In this document: one piece after another, positions 50,329 through 59,604 of the stretch
How positions within the stretch are numbered: the stretch's first letter is position 1
Layout: every line of letters begins with the position of its first letter
Origin: Streptomyces sp. NBC_01142
GTDB taxonomy: Bacteria; Actinomycetota; Actinomycetes; Streptomycetales; Streptomycetaceae
Length of the DNA stretch: 64,000 bases
Direction of reading: 5' to 3'
Assembly (NCBI RefSeq): GCF_026341125.1
Contig: NZ_JAPEOR010000003.1
Location: 868,001-932,000 of the forward strand
The notes under the pieces: model-generated
Seen by the model: the letters and a program-made list of their open reading frames with translations, nothing else
The model's database searches: none
What the model was told of the DNA's origin: nothing
Position numbers and translations under genes: made by a program

Positions 50329-51924
50329 TCAGCGGACGGGGATGAGAACGCCGGGGTTGAGTACCCCGGCCGGGTCGATTTCGTTCTTGACGGCCTGCAG
50401 GATACGGACGCCGACAGGGCCGATCTCCCGCGTGTACCAGTCGCGGTGGTCGGTGCCCACACCGTGATGGTGGCTGATGGTGCCGCCGGCCGAAAGGATC
50501 GCGTCGTTGGCGGCGCGCTTTGCCGGGGCCCAGTGGGCGAGCGGATCGTCTCCCTGTGCCGAGACCACGGTGAAGTACAGGGACGCGCCGTTCTCGTACA
50601 CGTGGGAGATGTGGCACATCACCAGGGGTGGAGTGCCTGCGTCGGCCAGGGTCGTGGTGAGTGCCTGGCGCACGGCGTCGTACAGAGCCGGCAGGCCGGA
50701 CCAGAAGGTCGCGGTCTCCAGGGTCTCGGCGAACGCTCCGGCGTCCAGCAGCGCGTCGCGCAGATACGGGGCGTTGTAGCGGCCGTGGGCCCACCGGGTG
50801 CCCGGTTCTTCGCCGAGGAATTCACCGCCGCAGGCAAGCAGCACCTCCCGGGCACGGGCTCGCCGGTCCGCAGTGTCCTCGGCGGTGCCCTCATAGCCCG
50901 CAATGGCCATGCAGCCGGCCTCCTGCGGGGCGTCGGGCCCTCCGATGGCGTCCGGCTGCGCGAGGCCGACGAAGGTCTCCGTCTCGTCCGACAGCCGTAG
51001 CACGGTCGGCTGCGGACCGTCCTGGGCGAGCTTGCGCAGTGCCAGCGCGCCCGCCTCGAAGGACGAGAAACGCCAGCCCTCGTAGACCCTGGTCTGCGGC
51101 ATGGGCCGGAGCCGCACGGTCACCGATGTGATGACACCCAGCGCGCCCTCGGAGCCGAGGACCAGCTGGCGAAGATCCGGGCCGGCCGCGGACCGGGGCG
51201 CGCGCCCCAGTTCCAGGGTGCCCTCGGGGGTGGCCACGGTGAGGCCCAGCACCATCTCGTCGAATCGGCCGTATCCCGCCGATGCCTGGCCGCTGGAACG
51301 CGCGGCGGCGAACCCACCGATCGAGGCCCACTCGTACGACTGCGGGAAATGGCCCAGGGTGAACCCCTGCTCGTTGAGGAGCGCCTCGCACTCGGGTGCG
51401 CGCAGCCCGGGTTGCACCACAGCGGTGCGGGAGACCTCGTCGAGGGCGATGAGGCTGTCCATCCGGCGCAGGTCCAGCGCGATGAAGCAGCGCTTCGACT
51501 CAGGGGTCAGTCCGCCGACGACGGAGGTCCCGCCTCCGAACGGTACGGCGGACACGCCGTGTTCGGCACAGACTCGCAGGACCGCCAGGACCTCGTCGTG
51601 GCTGCCCGGCAGCGCGACGGCTGCCGGGATGTCGTCGACCTCGCCGGCGCGGATGCGCAGCAGGTCGGGGGTGGACTTGCCCCGGGTGTGCCGGATACGT
51701 GCCTCGGCGTCGATGCGCACGTGCGCAGCGTCACCCAGGCAGTCGATCAGCGCCTGACGGGCCTCGCCGGTGAGGGGCGAGTCCGGGGCGGCGATGCTGT
51801 CGATGTGCGCGGGGCCGCTCTCGTTCGGAGTGACGCCGAGCAGGTCACGCAGCAGGCCGATCACTGTGTCGGGCAGCGGGGCTGCCTTGGCCGGGTCTCC
51901 CCAGCCGCTCCACAACATGTCCAC
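50329..51924 (-). CDS. FAD-binding oxidase of the alkyldihydroxyacetonephosphate-synthase type
   Basis: A 531-residue flavoenzyme of the vanillyl-alcohol-oxidase/FAD-linked oxidase family. The FAD-binding half contains VALPGSHDEVLAVLRVCAEH, VPFGGGTSVVGG and SIGGFAAARSSGQASAGYGR. The C-terminal cap has HISHVYENGASLYFTVV and ISHHHGVGTDH, the His-rich loop typical of alkyl-DHAP synthase, which makes ether lipids; the bacterial substrate could instead be a D-2-hydroxy acid. GTG 51924 follows GAGG at 6 bases; ATG 51918 is possible. Operon with the lipid kinase; divergent from the TetR-GlpD pair. Confidence 0.85.
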   Translation of the reverse strand: MDMLWSGWGDPAKAAPLPDTVIGLLRDLLGVTPNESGPAHIDSIAAPDSPLTGEARQALIDCLGDAAHVRIDAEARIRHTRGKSTPDLLRIRAGEVDDIPAAVALPGSHDEVLAVLRVCAEHGVSAVPFGGGTSVVGGLTPESKRCFIALDLRRMDSLIALDEVSRTAVVQPGLRAPECEALLNEQGFTLGHFPQSYEWASIGGFAAARSSGQASAGYGRFDEMVLGLTVATPEGTLELGRAPRSAAGPDLRQLVLGSEGALGVITSVTVRLRPMPQTRVYEGWRFSSFEAGALALRKLAQDGPQPTVLRLSDETETFVGLAQPDAIGGPDAPQEAGCMAIAGYEGTAEDTADRRARAREVLLACGGEFLGEEPGTRWAHGRYNAPYLRDALLDAGAFAETLETATFWSGLPALYDAVRQALTTTLADAGTPPLVMCHISHVYENGASLYFTVVSAQGDDPLAHWAPAKRAANDAILSAGGTISHHHGVGTDHRDWYTREIGPVGVRILQAVKNEIDPAGVLNPGVLIPVR

Positions 51925-51957
51925 TTGGATCCTCACCCTCGGTTTTGCGGGTCGTCC

Positions 51958-51986
51958 TGTTGCACGTCCTGCTCTGGCATTACACT
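51958..51986 (+). promoter_or_regulatory. Probable promoter of the TetR-glpD operon
   Basis: TGTTGC (51958-51963), a 17-base spacer and TACACT (51981-51986). The -10 ends seven bases before ATG 51994, so the transcript would be leaderless or nearly so; no ribosome site precedes the ATG. The -35 is a weak match. Confidence 0.5.
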
Positions 51987-51993
51987 GTGACAG

Positions 51994-52593
51994 ATGACGC
52001 CCATTCGTCACAACCGTTCGGACGGAGATGCCGTCCTTGATGCGGCACGCGACTGTGTCCTGGCTGTCGGCGTACGCCGCACCACCCTGACCGACGTGGC
52101 CCGGCGCGCCGGCGTGTCCCGCATGACGCTCTACCGCCGATGGCCGGACGTACGGACCCTGGTCGGCGACGTGATGACCCGGGAATGGATCGCGCTCGCT
52201 GTCAGCACGATGCCCGGCGAGGAGCCGGGTGTCTCCACGCTGGCCCGGCTCGTCAACGGAATGGTCGCCGGAGTCACCGCCTTCCGCGCCCATCCCCTCT
52301 TCCGCAAGATCATCGACGTGGACCCCGAGCTGCTTCTGCCCTACGTGCTCGACCACCGGGGCACCAGTCAGGACGCGCTGCTGGGCCTCATCACCGGTGC
52401 CCTGCGGGAGGGCCACGCCGACGGGTCCGTCCGCCGGATGAACCCCGACCTTCAGGCCCGCTCGCTGCTGCTCGTCGCGCAGTCCTTCACGCTCTCGCTG
52501 CGCACGATGACCGACGAAACCGACCCTGAACTCAACGAAGCGGCCTTCCTCGAAGAGCTGCGGAACCTTCTGGAGAGGACCCTTACGCCATGA
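51994..52593 (+). CDS. TetR-family regulator of the glycerol-phosphate/lipid island
   Basis: A 199-residue TetR regulator. The HTH is at residues 14-60 (AARDCVLAVGVRRTTLTDVA, RRAGVSRMTLYRRWPDVRTL). A helical C-terminal ligand domain follows. ATG 51994 lies next to a predicted -10, so translation may be leaderless. The stop overlaps the glpD-like start (ATGA), and the alkyl-DHAP-synthase-like gene starts 70 bases away on the other strand. It probably controls both arms of the island; the ligand may be a glycerolipid or acyl compound. Confidence 0.88.
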   Translation: MTPIRHNRSDGDAVLDAARDCVLAVGVRRTTLTDVARRAGVSRMTLYRRWPDVRTLVGDVMTREWIALAVSTMPGEEPGVSTLARLVNGMVAGVTAFRAHPLFRKIIDVDPELLLPYVLDHRGTSQDALLGLITGALREGHADGSVRRMNPDLQARSLLLVAQSFTLSLRTMTDETDPELNEAAFLEELRNLLERTLTP

Positions 52594-54146
52594 GCCGCTC
52601 GAGTGGACGCGCTCCTGCCCCCTCCTCGCTCAACGCGGCACGCCGACGCCGCGAACTCGCCGAACTCGCCGACGGTGCCCAGGTCGACGTGCTTGTCATC
52701 GGCCTCGGCGCAACGGGTGCCGGAGCCGCGCTCGACGCCGCCTCACGCGGACTGACCGTCGCCGCCATCGACGCCCATGACCTTGCTTTCGGGACCTCGC
52801 GGTGGAGCTCGAAGCTCATCCACGGCGGACTGCGCTACCTCGCCACAGGCCAGCTCGACGTCGCCCACGAAAGCGCCGTCGAACGTGGCGTCCTGATGGA
52901 ACGCACCGCCCCCCACCTGGTACGCGCCCAGCCTTTCGTCCTGCCGCTCACCCCACTGGTCTCCCGCGGCCAGGCCGCGCTTGCCTGGGCCGGCTTCAAG
53001 GCCGGCGACCTCCTGCGTGCCTCCGCCCGCACCTCACGAGCCACCCTGCCCGCCCCCCGCACCCTTTCCGCGGTGGAGACCCAGCACATGGCCCCCGCGC
53101 TGCGGTCGACAGGCCTGCGCGGGGGACTGCTGTCCTGGGACGGTCAACTCACCGACGACGCCCGCCTGGTGACCGCGATAGCCCGCACAGCGGCCGCGCA
53201 CGGCGCCCGCATCCTCACCCGCACGCGCGCGCTGTCACTCACCGGTTCCGGCGCAACCGTCCGCGACGAACTGACCGGAGACGAACTGGACATCCGTGCC
53301 CGTACGGTCATCAACGCCACGGGAGTGTGGGCGGGCAGCCTCGTCGACGACATACGGCTGCGCCCCTCTCGCGGTACGCATCTGGTCCTGCGCTCCGAGG
53401 AGATCGGCAGCCTCGCCGCCGGTATGCACATCCCGATACCGGGGGAGCCCAACCGGTTCGTGCTCGTTCTGCCGCAGGGCGACGGCCGGGTGTACGTGGG
53501 GCTGACCGACGAGCCGATCGACGGCAGCATCCCGGACGTACCGGAGGTGCCCGAGACGGACATCGGCTTTCTCCTCGACGTGCTGGGATCGGCCCTCGAC
53601 GTATCCCTCAGCCGCGATTCAGTGGTGGGAGCATTCGCCGGCCTGCGTCCGCTCCTGGACACCACGGCTTCGGACACCGGCCGCACCGCCGACATCTCCC
53701 GCAAGCACGCCGTGCTGACCTCACCCCAGGGTGTTGTCACAGTCGTCGGCGGCAAGCTCACCACGTACCGGCGGATGGCCCAGGACGCCGTCGATGCCGC
53801 CGTCACCGCGAGTGCTCTCACCGCCGGCCGATGCCGCACGACCTCCATCCCGCTCGTCGGCGCCGCCCGGCCCCGTACGCTTGCCACGCTCGCCGTGCCC
53901 CGACGTCTGGTCCGCCGCTACGGCTCCGAAGCCCTCGCCGTCCACGCACTCGGCCTCGCCGACCCCTCCCTGGCCCTTCCGGTGGTTCCCGGACACCCGG
54001 TCACCAAAGCGGAACTGCTGTGGGCGGTCCGCCACGAGGGAGCCCTCGACGAGTCGGACATCCTCGATCGCCGCACCCGCATCGGCCTGGTCCCGCACGA
54101 CCGCCGAACGGCGGGCGAAGCAGCACGGGACGCACTTGCTCGCTGA
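52590..54146 (+). CDS. Glycerol-3-phosphate dehydrogenase (GlpD-type, FAD-dependent)
   Basis: A 518-residue flavoenzyme that oxidises sn-glycerol 3-phosphate to dihydroxyacetone phosphate and feeds electrons to quinones. DVLVIGLGATGAGAALDAAS (about 33-52) is the FAD motif. The family signatures FGTSRWSSKLIHGGLRYLA (about 67-85) and VVGGKLTTYRRMAQDA (about 383-398) are intact, and a C-terminal domain GSEALAVHALGL...LLWAVRHEGALDESDIL completes it. ATG 52590 overlaps the TetR stop. DHAP made here is the precursor for the divergently encoded alkyl-DHAP-synthase-like enzyme, a coherent pathway. Confidence 0.92.
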   Translation: MSRSSGRAPAPSSLNAARRRRELAELADGAQVDVLVIGLGATGAGAALDAASRGLTVAAIDAHDLAFGTSRWSSKLIHGGLRYLATGQLDVAHESAVERGVLMERTAPHLVRAQPFVLPLTPLVSRGQAALAWAGFKAGDLLRASARTSRATLPAPRTLSAVETQHMAPALRSTGLRGGLLSWDGQLTDDARLVTAIARTAAAHGARILTRTRALSLTGSGATVRDELTGDELDIRARTVINATGVWAGSLVDDIRLRPSRGTHLVLRSEEIGSLAAGMHIPIPGEPNRFVLVLPQGDGRVYVGLTDEPIDGSIPDVPEVPETDIGFLLDVLGSALDVSLSRDSVVGAFAGLRPLLDTTASDTGRTADISRKHAVLTSPQGVVTVVGGKLTTYRRMAQDAVDAAVTASALTAGRCRTTSIPLVGAARPRTLATLAVPRRLVRRYGSEALAVHALGLADPSLALPVVPGHPVTKAELLWAVRHEGALDESDILDRRTRIGLVPHDRRTAGEAARDALAR

Positions 54147-54625
54147 GCTCACACCCGGGCGTCGGGGAAGGACAGCTCTGCGAGGTCGGGGAGCGACTCG
54201 GCGGGAGGGCAGTCACCGAATACCCCTGGAACACGGACGACCCGGGCTGCGGCAACAGGGAAGAGGCGGCATCCACTCCTCCCAGTGAGCAGCCCGGGGT
54301 AGGCCGTACGCGCACTCGAGCGAGACCCAACTCGTCGACAACAGGTTCGCGAAACGCGTACGCAGCGACCGGGGGACCACTCCCCACGTGGGACGAAGCT
54401 GCACAGCAGGCCGCGTACAGTGCCTCCTGTCGGAGCGTTTCCTCCCCATGGCCGCTGATCCGGATCCGTCCATGCGCGGCAGAACACTTCCCTCCCATCG
54501 AACGGTCGTATGATTCGCTGGAGTTCTCTCCTTGCATCACCTCTCCACGGGGCGACCAGGTGGGACAGTCACCCATACGTCGGCGGGACGACCACGCCGA
54601 CGCACCTCAGTTTCGAGAGGCATAC
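54147..54625. other. Intergenic stretch upstream of a small peptide gene
   Basis: About 480 bases. Open frames exist on both strands but show no ribosome site, motif or clear codon bias. TATGAT at about 54507-54512 is a good -10 sequence and lies about 115 bases before ATG 54626, without an obvious -35. I call no gene here. Confidence 0.4.
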
Positions 54626-54811
54626 ATGACTACCGATGCAACCCGGCGCGATGGTGGCAACGAGCCGCCTCGGGCCACCACACCTGCTGCGGCCTATGTC
54701 GGGCTGTTTCGCGAACCGCACTTCACCGTCGACCTTCCGCCCCTGGACGACGAGGACGCAGCTCCCGCCCACATCCCGGCCCCGGCCCGGCACCCGCGCG
54801 CTCGCGGCTGA
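54626..54811 (+). CDS. Small orphan protein, 61 residues
   Basis: ATG 54626 follows GAGAGG at 6 bases and opens a 61-codon frame. The start is polar (TTDATRRDGGNEPPRATTPA), the middle hydrophobic with AAYVGLFREPHFTVDL, then an acidic and Pro/Ala-rich end. I recognise no family. The size and polar leader are reminiscent of modified-peptide precursors, but no modification genes are adjacent. The frame +1 relative to the last codons continues with ALAAELLGAVTGHP, so a frameshift that truncated a longer protein is also possible. Confidence 0.45.
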   Translation: MTTDATRRDGGNEPPRATTPAAAYVGLFREPHFTVDLPPLDDEDAAPAHIPAPARHPRARG

Positions 54812-54921
54812 ACTGCTGGGTGCTGTGACCGGGCACCCGATGGGCGGGAGGCCGTCCCCGCAGTCTCTGCGTCAGGGCTCATCGTCCCTCGTCGGTCTCC
54901 CACTGCGAGAGCCGGAGCGGG

Positions 54922-57900
54922 TCACAGCGGTGTGCGGGCGCTGTGCTCGATGAGTGCGGCGACGGTGGTGCGACAGCCGGGCAGCAGCCAGTGGATGTCG
55001 CGCCCGGTCATCGCGGCGAAAAGGCGCTGCCAGGCCTGTTCGCCGGTGCCGAGCAGCTTCGCGGCGAGGTCGGCGACCTCCTCGGTCGCCTCCTGGACGG
55101 CGGTACGGACGGGGGCGGAGAGCTCACGTCGCAGGGCGGCCTCGGCGAGATAGTGCAGTACGCCATTGGCACCGGCCGCGTGGTGGATGAGATCCGAGCC
55201 GGTGAGCAGACCACGCTCGACAAGAAAGTCGAAATTGTCCGCCCTCCTGACGCGGTTCTCCTCGCGGTCGCGAACGGCCACCGCCGCGCGGGCACAGCGG
55301 GGGCTGCGGCCGATGAGGGCGCGCTCGCGCAGGTGGAACCAGCGATTGAGGCCCGCGGCCGCCACCTCGTCGGGAGCGTCGGGCAGCCCGCCCAGTGCGG
55401 TCCACACCGCCGGTGGGAACGGTTCCCGGTCATGCGCCGCGATCAGTACGTCCCAGTCGCGGGCGTAGGGGAGTTCGAGGACGCGAAGCTCGTCCTCGTA
55501 CTCCTTGCACGCCCGGAGCTTCGCCACCAGGCGGTCCGTGCCGAGCTCGCGGTCGAGGCGGGCGGTGAGCACCGCGTCCGGATCGTCCGTGTCCAGAGCC
55601 TTGGCCGCGACTTTGGCAGCGCCGGAGCTCAGCAGGTTCCGGTCGATCAGTGAGCGGAGCCGGCCGGGCCCGCCGTGACGGAGCGAGCCGCGTGCGGCGA
55701 GCAGATGGTCGAGCAGCGGACGGCGCTTGCCCCAGGAGGAGAGTGCGTGCTCGACGAGGTCGGGGTCGGCCGCTTCGAGCTGGACGCGCCGGCAGTGTGC
55801 ATAGTCCTTGGAGTAGTACGTCGACTCCGTGAGCCGTTCGCGCAGTTCGGGGGCGAGCGGCACGAGGTCGTCAGGGCCTTGGGGCGTACGGCTGCGGGGG
55901 CGGCGGGACAGGATGATCCGGCGTATCTCGACGGAGGCGCCGGTGTAGATGCTGCCGTACAGGGCGGCATTGATCGTCGGGTCGTCCAGGTCGAGGAGGC
56001 GCAGCTGCAGCTCGCGGTCGCGACGCGTGCCGTACGACGACCGGATCAGGGCGAGCAGCGCGGCCCGGTCGTCGGAGGCGAACAGGTGGTCGAGCAGAGC
56101 GTCCGGAAGGTAGCCGCTCGCGCAGGCGTGCTCGGTCAGCGCGACCGCCGCTCCGGCTCCCAGGCGGGGGAGTACGGCGGTCAGAGCGGCGACGTCTGCG
56201 TGCAGCAGGAGCCGCGCTCCGAGCGGTGTGAAGACAGTGGCGTCGCTGCCCACGTCGCCCTGGTCGAGAACCTCGGCGAAGTCACGTTCGGCCCAGCCGT
56301 TGTTCATCGCGGCGAGCGCGCGCAGCCAGCGCCCGGTGTCGGTGCCGAGCCGGTCGGCGACCAGGTCACGGGCGGCTCGCAGTTGGGGTTCGGCCGAACT
56401 GTGTGCACGCCATCCCTTGGGCAGCGGGTTCATCTCCCGCGCGGGCTGACGGGCGACCATCTCGCTGGGGGCGACGTTCCCGTGCCGGTAGGTGTCCATG
56501 CCGGAGAGCGGCTTGCGGTCCTCGCTGCGGGCGGTGAGCCTTTCGACGGTGCCGGACGATCCATGCGCAGCGCAGGCGTCGGCCAGCCATTCGGGGTGGG
56601 TCAGGCCGGGGACGAAGACAGCGTGAGTGCGCGCGAGGACGTCGAGGACACCGGGGTCGGTGGGCACCGGTGCGCCGGGTGCGAGCGAACGCAGCAGGTG
56701 GGCCGCGGCCAGGGCCGCGGTCGACTCCAGCTCCTTGTGCACACGGCGCTCCTCGCCCGGGGTGAGCGCGGGAGCGGGCGCCGGGGCCTCGACGGCGTCC
56801 GACTGCGGTTCCAGGCGGGCCAGTTCCCGTGCGTCCTGGCGGGCCAGCTCATCGGCGCCGGGCCCAGGGCCCGCCACCTGGGCGGCCACCACGATCAGTT
56901 CGGCGAGCGTGCCGGCGAAGGTGTCCAGGAGGCGCAGCGCGACGGCCCACGCCTCCGGGTGACCGGCGAGGTGTTCCCGTACGAGGCCGACGGCGTGGCT
57001 GCGTGCCGCCGCGGCGGTGTCCTCGTCGAGGTTGCGCAGGCCCGCGAGGACTTCGCGGGCGGGGTGGGCGGTGTCGACGAGCCGCTCGGGGGCGATCAGA
57101 CCGTTCCCGGCCGCGCGGGCGAACCAACGGCACTGCTCCCTGACATACGGCGCGGCGCGCAGCAGCTCGACCGGCTCGGCGCTGAGGTCCTCGGTTCCGG
57201 ACGGGAGCGACAGGTTGACTTCGGCCAGAGTGAGCGCGTGCCGGACCGCCTCGTCGACGTCCTCGTGGCGCAGCAGTTCGGCCACGGGCTCGGGCTGGAA
57301 GGGCGTCTGGCGATGGGCGGCGACCAGACGCGCGAAGTCGTATGCGTAGGGCTCGTGGACGATGGTGTACATCAGACGGCGGGTGGCGTTGCGCCCGCGC
57401 GACTCCGCGAAGATCCGGGGGAGGGTGTCCGGGTCGTCGAACGGCTCGAGGCCCTCCCGGAGTTGGTCCGGACCGTCGGGGTGCTCGAGTGCGGCCGCCG
57501 CGCGCACGAGAACGGGGAGCGCATGGGCGTGGGGGAGCAGGTCAAGGAGGCGGCGTACTGCCTGGGGGCCGCGGCGCTCCCAGATCCGGACCACGGCGTA
57601 GTGCCGGGCGTTCTCACTCAGGAACTGCCAGGCGTGCTGGACGAGTTCGGGGTCGCCGCTCGTGACGAGGGGCGTGCGCAGGTGCTGGTACGTGTCGCCG
57701 AGGAGTTCGGCGCGCAGTCCGGCGTCGAGCGGCAGGGGCTCGATGCGGCCCGGAGTGCGCGGGATGCCGGACACGATGGCGCGGCGCAGCGACAGCGTGG
57801 CCTTCTGGTTGCGGAGCACGGCAGCGTTGACGGCCGGTTCGTCGAGCTCCGTCAGGCGCCGCAGATCGCGTATGCCGAGCGCGACGTTGCCGGCGACGGC

Positions 57901-59289
57901 GGCTGCCACCCGTGGATCGGCTGCCGCGAGGGCGGTGCCCAGAGCATGCGGAGGCAGCGCGCCCTTGCCGAGGAGCGCCTTCAGCAACTCGTCGGGCAGA
58001 TGGGGCAGCAGCCCGCTGAGATCGGCGGGCTTGGCGGCGTACAGCAGGAACCGGTACGGCTTGGTCAGGGCGGGCGGCTTGGCCGGGCCCGCGGGCGCGG
58101 TGCCGTCGGCGATGGCGGCCAGGAGAGCGGCGAGCGTGCCCTTGTACCGGGACAGGGAGGCGCGCAGCGCGGCCCAGCGCCCGGGATCGGCGCCCAGGCG
58201 GAGATGGAGGAGGGCGCGCAGGGGCTCGGCGGGGCCGAGTTCCACGAGTGTCGCGGCGGCGATGCGTGCAGGGGCGACGGAGTCGAGCACGAGGGCGCAG
58301 AGGGCGTCCTCGACGGGGCCCGACGCCGAGGCGATGCGGATCAGTTCGGGATGGCCCGGAGTCTCGACTGCGGCCCGCAGCAGGGCCGGGCAGGGCCGGG
58401 AGACATCGGCGACGGCCCCGGGGTGGGTGCGGTACAGCTCCGCAAGCACCGGCCCAGGGCAGTCCGGGCGTGCGGCGAGGGCACGTACGGCCGGTTCGGG
58501 CAGCGGCTCCGCGCGGTGTGCCGCAAGCAGGGCGTCCCAGTCCGGGGTCCGGCGCCAGACAGGTTCCGCCTCGCCCGCGCGTACCCCCGCCACCAGGCCG
58601 TCGGCGCCCTCCGCCGTGGCGACGGCGGCGCGCAAGGCCTCTCGGTCGTTGTCGTTGCCGTCGAGTGCGGCGCGGGCGAGTTCCGCCACGGCGGGGCGCA
58701 GCGGCGTCGGTCCGCCTGCGCCGTCGAGCAGGGCGCGCAGCCGCTCGGGGTGGGCGAACAGGCCGAGGACGCCACGCAGTTGCTCGGCGGAGGTCAGTGC
58801 GGAGCCGCAGGTGCGCAAGGCATGCTCGACCACTTCGGGTACGCCGCTGACCACACCGGCGCCGATGAACCGGTCGAGGCCGGGCGGCTCCGCCTGCGAC
58901 GCGTGTATCCGCTCGAGCAGGGGTGCCAGTGCGCCGGGCTCCGTGTGCCGGCCGGGGACGAGGATGAGGCGGCGCATCCAGGGGCGGGCTTCCGCGTGCG
59001 CATACACGCGTTGGTCCACGACCGGGTCCGACGGTTCGAGGAGCGCGGCCAGGTCGTCGGCGGTCAGCCCGTCGGCCGCGGCAAGGGGACGCCGTACGAA
59101 CGGGTCGGGGTCGCGGGCCGCGTTCGCGCGTGCCTCGGCGGACAGCGGCACCCAGGTGAGATAGGCGGGTTCCTTCTCGCCGAGCCGACGCCGGATGCGT
59201 CCGCCATCGCCGGGGGCGCCCCCGGCCAGGAGCAGTGCGAGCAGATGCGCCCCGCGGTGGTCGTAGCCGGTCGTCGAGCCCGCCGTCAC
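54922..59289 (-). CDS. Giant repeat protein of unknown function (1455 residues)
   Basis: A 1455-residue, soluble, Leu/Ala-rich, almost entirely helical protein. Many segments have the character of degenerate HEAT/leucine-rich-variant repeats (ARDPDPFVRRPLAAADGLTA, LAAADPRVAAAVAGNVALG, RRLTELDEPAVNAAVLRNQ, LDLDDPTINAALYGSIYTG). One pattern, roughly RLxxLDxPxxNAAxxx followed by xLRRxIxSxxPR, occurs in both halves, suggesting an internal duplication. No enzyme motif, signal or membrane segment. GTG 59289 is preferred over ATG 59310 because AGGGGGA lies upstream of it. Likely a large scaffold; function unknown to me. Confidence 0.8.
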   Translation of the reverse strand: MTAGSTTGYDHRGAHLLALLLAGGAPGDGGRIRRRLGEKEPAYLTWVPLSAEARANAARDPDPFVRRPLAAADGLTADDLAALLEPSDPVVDQRVYAHAEARPWMRRLILVPGRHTEPGALAPLLERIHASQAEPPGLDRFIGAGVVSGVPEVVEHALRTCGSALTSAEQLRGVLGLFAHPERLRALLDGAGGPTPLRPAVAELARAALDGNDNDREALRAAVATAEGADGLVAGVRAGEAEPVWRRTPDWDALLAAHRAEPLPEPAVRALAARPDCPGPVLAELYRTHPGAVADVSRPCPALLRAAVETPGHPELIRIASASGPVEDALCALVLDSVAPARIAAATLVELGPAEPLRALLHLRLGADPGRWAALRASLSRYKGTLAALLAAIADGTAPAGPAKPPALTKPYRFLLYAAKPADLSGLLPHLPDELLKALLGKGALPPHALGTALAAADPRVAAAVAGNVALGIRDLRRLTELDEPAVNAAVLRNQKATLSLRRAIVSGIPRTPGRIEPLPLDAGLRAELLGDTYQHLRTPLVTSGDPELVQHAWQFLSENARHYAVVRIWERRGPQAVRRLLDLLPHAHALPVLVRAAAALEHPDGPDQLREGLEPFDDPDTLPRIFAESRGRNATRRLMYTIVHEPYAYDFARLVAAHRQTPFQPEPVAELLRHEDVDEAVRHALTLAEVNLSLPSGTEDLSAEPVELLRAAPYVREQCRWFARAAGNGLIAPERLVDTAHPAREVLAGLRNLDEDTAAAARSHAVGLVREHLAGHPEAWAVALRLLDTFAGTLAELIVVAAQVAGPGPGADELARQDARELARLEPQSDAVEAPAPAPALTPGEERRVHKELESTAALAAAHLLRSLAPGAPVPTDPGVLDVLARTHAVFVPGLTHPEWLADACAAHGSSGTVERLTARSEDRKPLSGMDTYRHGNVAPSEMVARQPAREMNPLPKGWRAHSSAEPQLRAARDLVADRLGTDTGRWLRALAAMNNGWAERDFAEVLDQGDVGSDATVFTPLGARLLLHADVAALTAVLPRLGAGAAVALTEHACASGYLPDALLDHLFASDDRAALLALIRSSYGTRRDRELQLRLLDLDDPTINAALYGSIYTGASVEIRRIILSRRPRSRTPQGPDDLVPLAPELRERLTESTYYSKDYAHCRRVQLEAADPDLVEHALSSWGKRRPLLDHLLAARGSLRHGGPGRLRSLIDRNLLSSGAAKVAAKALDTDDPDAVLTARLDRELGTDRLVAKLRACKEYEDELRVLELPYARDWDVLIAAHDREPFPPAVWTALGGLPDAPDEVAAAGLNRWFHLRERALIGRSPRCARAAVAVRDREENRVRRADNFDFLVERGLLTGSDLIHHAAGANGVLHYLAEAALRRELSAPVRTAVQEATEEVADLAAKLLGTGEQAWQRLFAAMTGRDIHWLLPGCRTTVAALIEHSARTPL

Positions 59290-59517
59290 GGAAGATCCCC
59301 CTGCACACATCGTCTGCGTACGTCACCGCCTTCACGGCAACGTGCTGGCGTGCACACTTCATCACATGAGAGGGAACCTCTCCGCGGGAGGGCGAGAGTC
59401 CCCGGTTGCAGTTCTTGCGAAGGCGCAGGGGCCGCAACTTCGATTCCTGCGCGGGCGACAGCCCCACCCGATGACTACGCAACTGGCACAACCCGCACCG
59501 AGCGGAAGGAGTTCCAG

Positions 59518-59604
59518 ATGACACGGCGGAACGTGTTGCGCACCGAGCCCGACGGCAGCCCTCATCGTTGGTTTTGCGCTGAAGGCTACCGGGAGGCTGT
59601 TAGG
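59518..59604 (+). pseudogene. 5' end of a small gene, apparently cut off by the STAND-ATPase gene
   Basis: An excellent ribosome site (GGAAGGAG, TTCCAG, ATG 59518) starts a frame reading RRNVLRTEPDGSPHRWFCAE, GYREAVR. It looks like a real small protein with normal codon use until about 59604, where the convergent STAND-ATPase gene ends. Beyond that point the frame is only antisense of that gene. The likely explanation is a deletion or insertion junction near 59600 that removed the 3' part. Family unknown. Confidence 0.35.
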
